DNA of 64,000 nucleotides from Cladorrhinum sp. PSN259 (lineage: Eukaryota; Ascomycota; Sordariomycetes; Sordariales; Podosporaceae). Position numbers and translations under genes: made by a program. The first letter of the stretch is position 1. Every line of letters starts with the position of its first letter. Location: contig MU867130.1 of the NCBI GenBank assembly GCA_033725935.1, positions 112,522-176,521 of the forward strand, read 5' to 3'. The notes below the pieces were generated by a model. It had not been told where the DNA came from, ran no database searches, and worked only from the letters and a program-made list of their open reading frames with translations. Positions 23,805-33,335 of this stretch are shown here, piece after piece.

Positions 23805-23948
23805 TGAGGAGGAAGGGGAGGAGAGTGGCTGCTGAGGAGTGGTCAAGTTCTTAGGGCTGCGTTGAATGATGAGAGAACTCGGCAAGAGTCTGGAGGCTTT
23901 GAAGATGAACAACTCTTCATGGTGGCAGGATGATGAGTTGGAATGGGG

Positions 23949-23957
23949 CTTTATATA
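23949..23957 (-). promoter_or_regulatory. TATA box of small-family copy 7
   Basis: TATATAAAG on the minus strand lies about 150 bases before the ATG at 23804. Its spacing supports 23804, rather than an upstream codon, as the start of copy 7. Confidence 0.5.
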
Positions 23958-25642
23958 CGAAAAAGATTATTAGAACTGCTGGCATAAAAGAAAAAAAATG
24001 TTTTTCTTTTGTCTGGCTTTCCCTTGCTCCATGTGCCTTGCCCTAGCGTCCGTGTACGGCAGCTCCTAGGAAAGTGGGGTGGAAGGAGTTTATTCACCCG
24101 ACACGGATACCTAATCGGGTTTTCAAGCAATTCCAGCAGAAAACCTCTGGAAAATCGGCGAATTGGGGATTGCGCTCGATTCTGATTCGCTGTGTTCACT
24201 TGCAGAGAACGCAGGCGTGCTGCGTGCATGCTGCAACATGACGGGGGCCTTTTTCCTTCCGGGCTCCCGTGCGTTGCTGAATCTGATCGTGGGATTATTA
24301 GCAGGATGCCGAAACGGAAGCGGTACGCTGCTGAAGTAAAGCTGGAAAAATGACAAACGTCGGCACGGAAAGTTTGGCGATGCTTATTATCATTCTGAAA
24401 ACGCCTAAACTAAACATTCCGACTTCACATGGAACCGGGCCATCAGGCAATGGCAAACCGACGCCAATATGTATCGGTGCGTACCTCCCGAATGAGGGGT
24501 CGTGGCTGGCGGGACACATCACCCACCTTCCACCATCACCACCAGGTTGGCTGGGCTGCAGGTCCTCTCGGGCCTACCCCTGCAAATCGGTTTTGTTCTT
24601 GGGGTAAATACGTGTACATGACGGCGACTAAGCCGGCGAGAGGACCCGCCGTTCGTAACTCCGTTACTTGCTTTCCATTTTGCCCGAAAAGTCATAAAAC
24701 CTAGGGTCGGCTATACTAGACTGAAGAGAGATCGGCCACCCAACGATGACGGTAGCATAATTTGAAAATCTTATGCCATGGGTCCGGATGGTGTTTGGAA
24801 ATGGACTGCAACCTATAACCTAGCCCTGCATCCATCGATGTTTCAACATCAGGGGCATGACAGCCATCTAGGCGGTAATTTGGATCGCTTGTCATCAATG
24901 TCATTGATGTTTATTGAGACATGTGCTTCCAGAGGCAGGCATTGAGAAGGTGATGCAAAATATCAGGGCCTGGCACACTTGGAGAAAATGGTAGAAATTG
25001 AAAATGATGAAGATATTGATAGAGAGGGGGAAAAAAAAGTGTGGGTAGGAGCTGGAGAGCCACATGGTATTTCTCGCACTGGAAGAACAGGAATTGGAAT
25101 CCATGACAGAGACGGCCCGTAGATTAGATGCAGCAGGGCGGCCCACTCATGACCCTTAAAGTAACTCCCGAAGACTGAGTGGTCACAAGAAGAATGCGGT
25201 GGCGTAAGATTACCGAATAGGGGAGCCCCGTGCCATGCCCGTTGCCAAGGCTCGCTCTCTTTTCGTGGCGCACTCACACCACCGCCTGAAAAGAGAGGGA
25301 AGCATTGCTGTAAGTGCGCATGTGACCAAGATCTCTTTCCGTGTTCCAGCAATCCCATTCACTGCCATACCACATCACCGCTTTTGGAACACCATGATGA
25401 AATGTAAGTCTGTTAAAAAACCTTGAACTGCATTAAAAGACTCTGAATGGGATTCCGTGTTCGCACAAAACGCTATAAGCAGATACAATTATTTTGAATA
25501 CATTTGTAAATCAACATGATGTTGAGTTCCACCAAAGGTTGCATGTGTGACACCAAGCACGGCTGACATTGCTTGCGTAATTAATGCCCCTGGTATGCGG
25601 CACGATCAACAACTGCTTATAAATCTCATGGTAGGTTGAAAT
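23958..25642. other. No supported gene
   Basis: No frame with a domain or family resemblance was seen. The region separates copies 7 and 8. Confidence 0.5.
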
Positions 25643-25867
25643 CTAAGTGCGACGGTTGAAAACATAATCAAACTCGGCAAGCTTCTGGGATGTGCTGAGA
25701 ACGTAACCTGAAGTATTCGAAGCGTTGGACTGGTGATGAATCAAACGGCCGTAGAATGTGGGCTCATCAAAGCTGGACTCCTGAAGGTAGCGGTCCAGCA
25801 CTACTGTGGTAGGGGTGGTCTTGGATTTCTGCTTGCGAGAGGACGTTGGCTTTTGAGGAGTTGCCAT
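25643..25867 (-). CDS. Small YxR-core family protein, copy 8
   Basis: A single frame of 74 residues starts at an ATG at 25867 within CCATGG. A basic, Ser/Thr/Lys-rich head of 24 residues is followed by the core RYLQESSFDEPTFYGR (about residues 26-41) and the second block KLAEFDYVFN (about 62-71), with the stop three residues on. It is the most compact and cleanest copy and serves as a reference for the others. The nearest TATATAAG is about 285 bases upstream, which leaves room for a 5' untranslated intron. No signal peptide, membrane segment or known domain is seen. The function is unknown. Confidence 0.78.
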   Translation of the reverse strand: MATPQKPTSSRKQKSKTTPTTVVLDRYLQESSFDEPTFYGRLIHHQSNASNTSGYVLSTSQKLAEFDYVFNRRT

Positions 25868-27111
25868 GGTTGTGATCGGAGTCTATGATTGAAATGGGAA
25901 TAGGACTGTTAGTGGGTCAGCAGTTCTAATATGTGATGACAGAGAAGAGAGATAGGATCTCACAGGAAGATTCCGCGAATATGATTGGAAGAAAAGAATC
26001 ATTCAAACACTGGGTTGATCTTGCAACTGGTACAGAGCTGAGTCCTGACCTGTATTCAGTGCTGACGATGGGCAAGAGTGATGTGCAGGTCAATTAGGTA
26101 GTCACGAGGAGTGGGAAGAAAAGAGAGCCAAACTAAGGAGGCTTTATACTTATATAGACTTAGAGGTGTCTTGGACTTTTGAAGGTGCGGTCATTTTCAT
26201 GAAATACTACAACCAGGCGCTAAACCCAATCGAGAAAGCCTTATTGCTCCGATGCTTACCTACTGCTCCGCACCACTAAATGCCGTGCATTAAAGCCCGT
26301 CATGAGGCATGGAGACGGCGCCAGTTTGTGGCATGGCTGTCGTGTTTTGACGTCCACGAGCGGCACCGACAGGGTACATGTGATGGTTTATGGGATTAAA
26401 AGGAACCAAAGGGCATGCTCAAACTATTTCCCCCTTGTTCCTATGGACGTGATAAGATGTATGAGCAGGCATGTGCGACCGAACCCGGGCGCATCAAGGG
26501 ACACATCAGATCCTCCCGATAGTCGGAATGGAGGGGGAAGGCATTTGGATCTTGAAAATTTTTTTTTGGGGGGGGGGTGGTGGAGGGGATTCGCATTAGA
26601 GGATTTAGTTCCAAAGAGTTTGAATCTAATTATATAGCGAATTCAAATAGGTTAATAAAACAGCAATATTTCTCGCGACATAGGAAATTCTCAAGAGAGA
26701 GGGCGCTAACAGCAGAAGGCTCTTTTATTTACTTACCAAGGCAGATTTACAGATGCTGGCTCGGCTGATTTTCACGCTATCAAATAACAACACTACACTA
26801 ACAATGCACTTATTCACAGAGAATATGCGTAAGGGGTGTCAAAAAGGTTGATTCAATTGTGCCTCTGCCAACCTCTCCTTATTAGAAAGATACATGGTCC
26901 CATTCACATAGATAAATATTAGGAGGTTCTTAGGACCTGAATCGGACCCAAATTAACCGTCTGTCCTCAGAGACCATCTTCTCAGCATACGCTTATCCCT
27001 AACCCTTATGCATTAAGCTCTATTGCCAGATACCGGAGCTACATTACTGGTAGTGGGGGGCTGAAATAATAGTTGTTATATATTAACAGTTGGAAAGTTA
27101 AATTTAGTTTG
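25868..27111. other. No supported gene
   Basis: The upstream region of copy 8 (TATA-like sequence at 26149-26156) is followed by A/T-rich sequence without a gene. A T9/G10 tract lies at 26559-26577. Confidence 0.5.
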
Positions 27112-27841
27112 TTTACAAGTAACCGTTGGAAGTTTGCCAAACGTTGGCGCAAACAAAACCGTTGCCATGGGTTATAACACACTAGCAGGGGTTTTCTGCA
27201 GCCATAAACCTTCTTTTATTTACTTCTACCTGCCTACCCACCTGCCTGCCACCGAGCCAGCGAGCCATCCACCGCCATATCCAACACCTTGCCTGCGTGC
27301 CTTTCTGCCGTGTGTGTGGCCGTGGATCGGTTGGCTGGAGATGCCCTGGGATGAGAGATGTGGTCAGTCTCCGGCACGGCTGCAAGCCAGGAAGCCTGTG
27401 GGTGTGTAGGTGCGGGTGCCATACCTGTGCCTATGTGGGTGTGCAGGACGATGCCGTCTCTGTGGCTATGTGGGTGCGCAAGCTAAGCCCACGCATTTGT
27501 GGGTGTGGGCATGTATGCCGATGCCATCGCCGCTGCTGTGGTAGGTGGGTGGTAGGTGGGTGGTAGGTGTGGTGGTGAAATGAAAGATGGCCAGCACTTC
27601 GAAGATGCAGAGATCCAAGGAATTGCCTTGGTGTGGGTGTGAATGTGGGTGTGGCCGGGCAGCTTCTGCCCTCTGGGAATGCCCTCGTCCACTTGCACTC
27701 TGGCCTGGCCTACCCTGGACCTTGGTTCGATCCACGAATCCAAAGCTAGGAAACCTTACTTTATTTACTTTTACCAGGTTACTATAGTAACTGCTTTTGT
27801 TTGCCACAACGGTTCGCAAATTTCCAACGGTTATATGTAAA
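27112..27841. mobile_element. Terminal-inverted-repeat element with a GT-rich core
   Basis: The left end reads outside-in TTTACAAGTAACCGTTGGAA and continues TTTGC-AA-CGTTG-GCAAACAAAA; the right end is its inverted copy. Over about 50 bases the arms differ at roughly ten positions. Inside the arms, a 25-base direct repeat (27206-27230 and 27751-27775, three differences) brackets about 520 bases of C/T- then G/T-rich low-complexity sequence. No transposase frame is present. It is probably a non-autonomous DNA transposon into which, or within which, a repetitive segment has expanded. Just outside the right end, a 17-base unit beginning CAATGG(C/T)GTTGT occurs twice. Confidence 0.6.
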
Positions 27842-28020
27842 AAAACAGTCAATGGCGTTGTTAGACCGGCAATGGTGTTGTGAGACTGTTGCTGTCACAT
27901 AACTGTTTAATGTCCCCATATATGACCATTAATGTAAATACAGAGACGGTATATCCACATTCTTAGGGTACGAACTCGTAAGAATTAGAGATAGATACAA
28001 TAACAGAGCTCTCGAAGGTC

Positions 28021-28820
28021 TACAACTACCGCTAGGTTAGCCCGGGCCGGCAAAGATATCATTCGAGTTCTCCTAGACTTCTCAATATTAAAGCCAAAGA
28101 TGTATACGACCTGCCTAGGTCTCTTCATTCTATCTTAGATGTCTCCTCCCAAATTGATGCTCCGATTAGGCTCTTATTTCTTGCAATCCGCGACTTCCTC
28201 ATTAACCCAACCAATTGTACGACGAATAACTTCTAGATCGACGAGATAAATTACCACAAGACACTTGCGGAGCACCATCTTTACACACGGCTTGCGAGGG
28301 TATTTGCAACATACGTGGGACGACAACAGAGACACGGGCAGCGTAGACAGGAGTAGCATAGGCAGGGCAACAAAGACGCGAGAACAACGACGTCGCGTAA
28401 AAAAAGAATCTTAAAATCCCTCTTCAAATTCAAGCCATCGTCCTCAGCCTCAATTTCGACTAGAAACTCAGTTACAAACAATAAGACGAGCAAAGAGAGC
28501 CCCAACGGACTATTCTGTCCCAATAAATATCGGACGCAAGACATTCCTCAGGCGAGGGCATAGACATATGGCTATAATACAGACGCAATCGGCGGACTAT
28601 TTCAGGGAAACAACGAGAACAGAGTATCGCAGCACGGCCGACACTTTGCAGTACACATCGAGAAGGCAATCCGAAACGAGATAGGTACGCTTCATAATTC
28701 AGGTACGAAATTAGAATAGATTATAACAGGACTCGATCTTATTCGTAGTACATAGCGTCGGCGGTATTATCGTCAACAATATACATTAATTTATTCAATA
28801 GCTATATACGTCCTCAAAAC
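28021..28820 (+). pseudogene. RIP-like damaged coding relic, possibly of a NACHT-type NLR
   Basis: In one plus frame from 28036 to 28838 the only stops are five TAG codons (28234, 28354, 28561, 28720, 28753), each one C-to-T change from CAG. The region 28114-28270 reads like the segment after the NACHT domain of HET-E-like proteins (PIRLLFLAIRDFLINP, then IDE and a His). The phrase ARA-stop-TYGYN at about 28555 resembles the start of the alpha/beta hydrolase domain in SesB-type proteins. Both matches are from memory of family patterns and their order is unusual, so this may be a mosaic of fragments. The same frame resumes beyond the LINE insertion at 30768, but less convincingly. Confidence 0.35.
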
Positions 28821-30767
28821 AATATACTATAAAGCATTATATTTCTTATATCCAGGAGAGAATGCGATTTATGAACTTGCCGACAAAACGTACGAAAATA
28901 CCATCATTCAATCGAGCTTAAAAAGCTCTATCCCTCGACGACGGCTTCCAACCGGCGGGGGGCGTTGTCGCGATGCCTCCAAAGACGGGGGGAAGAGGCG
29001 GGGGAAAGAGGGCGACCGCGACCAGAAAAAGTCCTGCAGTGGGGCTTGCCCCACTGCCCGGAAGATCCCAGCCAACCAGAACGACGCTAATGGACGAAGA
29101 AGACGAGGAAATGGAGGAGGGAGCCGATGAAAGCGGAGATGATGAGGATGAGGACGAGGATGAGGAAGTGCAGCGGAAGCTTTTAGAGGGGCTAGAGGAA
29201 GAGGGTATTGCAGGATTGCTAATGGACTTGGTCCCGGGAGAGCATAGTGATGAAGCGTTTTATCTAATCGACGAGCTCGTGAAAAGAATCGCGAGGATGC
29301 GGACAAGAATCGAGGTCTTGGAAGAGAGAGGCCCCCCCTCGAAAGGGGCTGATTTCGGGGCTCTACAGAAGGCAATTACAGAAGAAGTTCAGAAGGCAAT
29401 CGGGGGGCTGAAAGAGGAGGTTCAAGAAGTGAAGAATGAGGTGAAGAAAGCCTTAAAAGGCAGCTCTCAGAGAGGGGGGCCGGGCACAGGAGCCCGCACT
29501 TGGGCGGCAGTGGCTGCCGAAGAGCCCCCAAAGAAGGTTATACCGGGGCGTATTGGGAAAGAGGTCTTAATACGTGGCTCAGTCGCGCCGGCACTTGCCC
29601 GGCAGTCTCCTCAGGAGATCGTTCAGGCAATAAACGGAGTGTCTGAAAGGAAAGGGGCAGTTGCGGCGAGGAAGCTTCCGAGCGGTGACGTGGTGGTCAC
29701 TTTCCAGGAGGCGAAAACAAAGGAATGGCATACGCAAGACGCGAATAAGGAGTGGATTACGAAGGCATTCGGAGAGGAGGCAAAGGAGGCAAAGAGAACC
29801 TTTGCAGTCCTAGTAAAAGGGATATTAAAGAGGGATCTGAAGGATACGACGGAGGCAGAATTCAGTAAAACGATTGGATTAACGACAGTCGAGAGAGTTA
29901 AATTTCGAATCCCGGTATTAGGAGGAATAACGAGGGCAACGGCGTTGGTCACGATGACCAGCGAAGAAGAGGCGAAGAAGGCTTGCGACGAAGGGGTCGT
30001 TTGGCGAGCCCAGATACTACACTGCGAGCCGTACTGGGCAGTCTTACAAACTACCCAGTGCTATAAGTGCTGGGGATGGGGACATACCCAACGGTTCTGT
30101 AGGAAATCGGCGTTATGCCCACGGTGTGGCACAACGGCTCACGGGGAGGGTGGGAGGGCAGGAGAGGCCCAGTGCCCTACCCATGACAATCAAGCCAGCC
30201 TAAGATGTTCGAATTGTACAGGGAAGCATCCGGCCTGGGTACGGTGGTGCCCGGAAGCAGTAAAAGCCCGGAATGCAGTTAGGGAGGCGTATCAGTACCG
30301 GCCGAGGACATTCGACCTCACTCTGCTAGAAAAACAAAATCAGGAGCAACGACAGATAACCTTTCAGGGAGGAGGCGAGGAATACCAAGTAGTAGGAAGA
30401 AAACGGCCGAGGGGCCGACCCCCCTCAATGGCCGTCGCGGCAAAGCGAGCAGCGAATGATCCAAAGCAGGGAAAGCTAAACCTAGTGACGAGGGATACGA
30501 CGGGGCCTAGCGTGGCCACTGGTGCCCCGGCTGCCACGGCGGCTGCAGACCAGGATGTAGGAATGCAGGAAGCTTAGTCTGAGACGGGCTTCCTTTTACC
30601 TGTAGTACGAAGAAGTCAAGAGCTAAGGCCTTAAAGGGAGGGTATAGGTTTTTCACCCAGCCAGATAACTGGCATGGTTTTCCTGTACAATAAGACAGCT
30701 AGCAGGACCGGCGAACCTTTGACTAAAGGGCATATCGGTAGTACGAAAGAATATACTATAAAGCATT
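28821..30767 (+). mobile_element. ORF1-only LINE-like element with perfect 18-base target-site duplication
   Basis: The 18-base sequence AATATACTATAAAGCATT is present at 28821-28838 and, perfectly, at 30750-30767. Between them are 1,911 bases: a 134-base leader, one 534-codon gag-like ORF1, and about 170 bases of 3' tail. No reverse transcriptase or endonuclease frame exists. Removing the insert and one repeat restores the surrounding relic frame. A long, exact duplication of this size fits target-primed reverse transcription by a Tad-like non-LTR element. The 3' end has no poly(A); it ends ...GGTAGTACGAAAG. An ordinary truncated LINE would keep the 3' end of ORF2, so this is either internally deleted or a non-autonomous ORF1-only family. 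Confidence 0.8.
28973..30577 (+). CDS. Gag-like ORF1 of a Tad-type non-LTR retrotransposon
   Basis: The frame is intact and gives 534 residues from an ATG at 28973. It starts with a basic, Gly/Arg/Lys-rich head, then a strongly acidic Asp/Glu tract (about 38-65), a segment with coiled-coil character rich in Glu/Lys/Val (about 105-165), a central domain with RNA-binding-like composition (about 175-355), and three zinc-knuckle units near 362-430: CYKCWGWGHTQRFC, a CPRCGTTAH unit and CSNCTGKHPAWVRWC. This order is typical of ORF1 proteins of fungal Tad-clade LINEs, which bind element RNA. No stop codons interrupt it, so the insertion is young or has escaped RIP, unlike the relic around it. The ORF2 that would supply reverse transcriptase is absent. 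Confidence 0.85.
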   Translation: MPPKTGGRGGGKRATATRKSPAVGLAPLPGRSQPTRTTLMDEEDEEMEEGADESGDDEDEDEDEEVQRKLLEGLEEEGIAGLLMDLVPGEHSDEAFYLIDELVKRIARMRTRIEVLEERGPPSKGADFGALQKAITEEVQKAIGGLKEEVQEVKNEVKKALKGSSQRGGPGTGARTWAAVAAEEPPKKVIPGRIGKEVLIRGSVAPALARQSPQEIVQAINGVSERKGAVAARKLPSGDVVVTFQEAKTKEWHTQDANKEWITKAFGEEAKEAKRTFAVLVKGILKRDLKDTTEAEFSKTIGLTTVERVKFRIPVLGGITRATALVTMTSEEEAKKACDEGVVWRAQILHCEPYWAVLQTTQCYKCWGWGHTQRFCRKSALCPRCGTTAHGEGGRAGEAQCPTHDNQASLRCSNCTGKHPAWVRWCPEAVKARNAVREAYQYRPRTFDLTLLEKQNQEQRQITFQGGGEEYQVVGRKRPRGRPPSMAVAAKRAANDPKQGKLNLVTRDTTGPSVATGAPAATAAADQDVGMQEA

Positions 30768-31464
30768 CATCGATCCATTTATCAACAACAAGGAATACTA
30801 TATTAACAAAAGTCATCAGTGTAATCAGCTCATTATTATCAACAACAATTCTTTCATGAAATCAACTTCATTTTTAGGGGCGTTATCAAGAGTAGAATAA
30901 TATTCACGGGATATACAAAACTGCCAGGAGTCTTAACAACCGAAACGTCGCTCAACAGTCCGAGTAATACAGAATATCCTGCCTTTTCCCTGCTCGACAT
31001 TTCAATACATACACCAACTCGTCGCAAAACAACCACAGCCAAAGCAACCTAAACCTAAGAGCTATCAGTATAATTACCACCAACATCACAATACTGACCC
31101 AGTGGCACATGGACCAAAGGACCGCTTCTTGCGCTATAGACACTTGCTCGACCGCCCTTTGGACCTATATCATGCTAAGGACTATCGATGCTACGGCGAA
31201 GGCGAATAGGATAGGTCCGTAAAAGCGGGTAAACCAGTTACTATACTGCCTATATAGCTACTAAAAAGTGAACTTACAGAAATGAAAAGGCGTATAGAAG
31301 TTAAGTCGCGATAGCCTAATGAATAAGAGGAGGACGAACCACCACCACAAACCAACCACACTACCACAGACACTCTCAACAACACTCACACTCACTCCGT
31401 CACCGATACTGGCCGCGGACCCAGGCCCAGAAGCATGAAGGAATTGACTCGGTTTGCTTAACTT
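30768..31464 (+). pseudogene. Continuation of the interrupted coding relic (weak)
   Basis: Joining 28838 to 30768 continues the upstream frame without a shift. Stops follow at 30898, 30934, 31207, 31255, 31312 and 31324, all TAA or TAG and so all explicable as CAA or CAG with a C-to-T change; no TGA occurs before the final TAA near 31459. The translated sequence is Gln/Pro/His-rich and shows nothing I recognise. Eleven stops in about 480 codons across the full relic is only about half the chance expectation, so continuity here is suggestive rather than shown. Confidence 0.25.
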
Positions 31465-33148
31465 GTGCTTGACTTTGTGCTTTGCTTGCTTGATTCTCAG
31501 GACTATTTACGCGTCCCTTTTTTGTACCCGTAGAATTCCAATAATCCTTCCACTGTAAGTGGGTCATGTCACAGATCCAGAATATTCCACCAAGACTTGT
31601 CCCCGCACCTTCTTTTTCCGTGGCATTCGTGGCATTCCATGGCATGTGATCATCCATTCAGAACTTGAAGCTTCGCTCTTGATTGGAATCCATCCAAACC
31701 CTCCAGCCATATAGCCAGCCACCAAGCCATAATCTTAACCCTGAACCGCAGAATCCCAGATTGACACCCAATCCCCAATTCACTATTAAAAGTATATTTC
31801 TATTTGTTTAGGTATATGACTTGGGGAATAGAGTTGAGGCGTAGTCCGTCATATTGAGGAGTTAATAATCCTAGTTCCTCTTTAATAGGGTATTAGGGTA
31901 TAAGGTTCTCTATCGCCGTGTCACACGGCCAACTGATGGCCAATGCCAACCAGTTTTTCACGGGCCCCCCAATGTTCCCTAGATTAAGCTGGGGAGAGCT
32001 ACAAAGGCACGGTTAGATCAGCCCGCAATAACAAACGGTTCGGCCAATTAAATTTTTGGATCTTGCCCAGGGGGCGTGTTAAGCTTGTTCGCTTCATTAA
32101 AGCTCACTCAGCACAAGCCACTCGGAGAGAGAATCGTAATTGACTGGACTTGCCTTTCAGTTGATATTACTCACATCCGGCAACTACGAGCTGTAAGATG
32201 ACTAGCCCCATGTTGAGAGATAAAAAGACGTTTCCCGTGTAACATCCGCTAGTGAGATGCAGTCATAGGGGCTAACAAGGCATGAAGAACTGCAGCTGCG
32301 CTGCTCTGTCTTGATTCTAGCAACCTCAACCTAGTCCCAACGTACATGGCAAATTCTAAAATGGCTTTGAAGAAGGCAATGGGATGCATGGAAAGGTGAT
32401 CCATTGGGTTCTGTGTTTACGATGGAAGGGAGGCAGCTGCCTTGCTGGAAATAACGGAAGCCATGCCCAGGGGCTTGAATCAAACTTGACACAATTTGTG
32501 AGGATTGGCCGTGGGCAACTCGGCCTAGAGGATAGGCTGCCGCATGTCCTACTAAGTGGTGCAGATGAGCCTTTGAGGGCTGCTGGAAGCAGGAAACGCA
32601 TTCAAAACACGTGAGGGCGGGAAATGGGACCTGTGGTTTGTACCGGGCGCTTAGTAGCTAGGTAGGTGAAACGCGACTGAATAGTTCTAGATCACCAGGA
32701 CATGAACAGGTGCACTCCAGCCCGACAATTATTCGTTCCCCATTTTTCCATTACAAAGAGACATACATAATACGCCTACCTACCAGGTTTTAGGCCCCAG
32801 CCTTGCACATGCAGTCATTGCCCGATTACGGTATGCAAATCGCATGACGGAGGCACGCATCCAAAGGGACCACTTCGGATTACACGGTTGTGTGAGCGAC
32901 CGTGGGGTGACCTCAAGATTTTTCACACTGCCGTGTACAATTGATGGGTACTGTCGCAGATTGGCTACACCATTCCGGTGCCAATCCCGAGCTGCAGCGC
33001 ATAAGCGACCAACTGTTTCAAAGAGTGGTCGGGCTTGGCAAGCCCCCAAAGCACATCTGTGCTGATGCCAGCGGCGTTGGAATTTTTGGTCTGATCCCCC
33101 CAGGCCAGCCAGCAACATGAGACTGGACAACCTGATCTCTGCCAATGC

Positions 33149-33183
<35 letters not shown>

Positions 33184-33335
33184 AAGTTGTCCCCTCTCTT
33201 GGTTTTCTTGAACAATTTTTTGATCCTCATCTTCTTCTTGGAACTCTTTGTTCTCTCTCCGGAAATCTTGTTATAATTCTTGTGTTGAAATTCCTTCGAC
33301 TTGCTCGCTGCAGTATCCCGGGGCCAGAACCAAAA
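31465..33335. other. No supported gene
   Basis: An 85-codon minus frame at 31400-31657 looks protein-like in composition (several Trp) but has no recognisable domain or partner. Small C/T and A/T-rich segments follow. A compound microsatellite lies at 33147-33182, shortly before the first zinc-finger gene. Confidence 0.45.
33147..33182 (+). repeat. Compound microsatellite (AT)n then (GT)n
   Basis: About nine AT steps pass directly into about nine GT steps. It lies 154 bases upstream of the chosen start of zinc-finger gene A, and the long open frame that begins at 33117 runs through it, which is one reason for choosing the later start. Confidence 0.9.

Noticed and set aside
28036..28838. Reading the relic as a gene with TAG read through as Gln (recoding)
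   Set aside because: Further stops downstream include TAA, all match C-to-T damage, and the intact genes nearby use TAG as a normal stop (for example the receptor at 61495).
28908..29375. 155-codon minus-strand open frame
   Set aside because: It is antisense to the acidic and basic head of the LINE-like ORF1; long antisense frames are expected there from its Glu/Asp/Lys codons.
33117..33335. Upstream start for zinc-finger gene A
   Set aside because: It would translate an (AT)n(GT)n microsatellite into a Tyr/Ile/Cys/Val run not found in the relatives; the ATG at 33336 is preferred.
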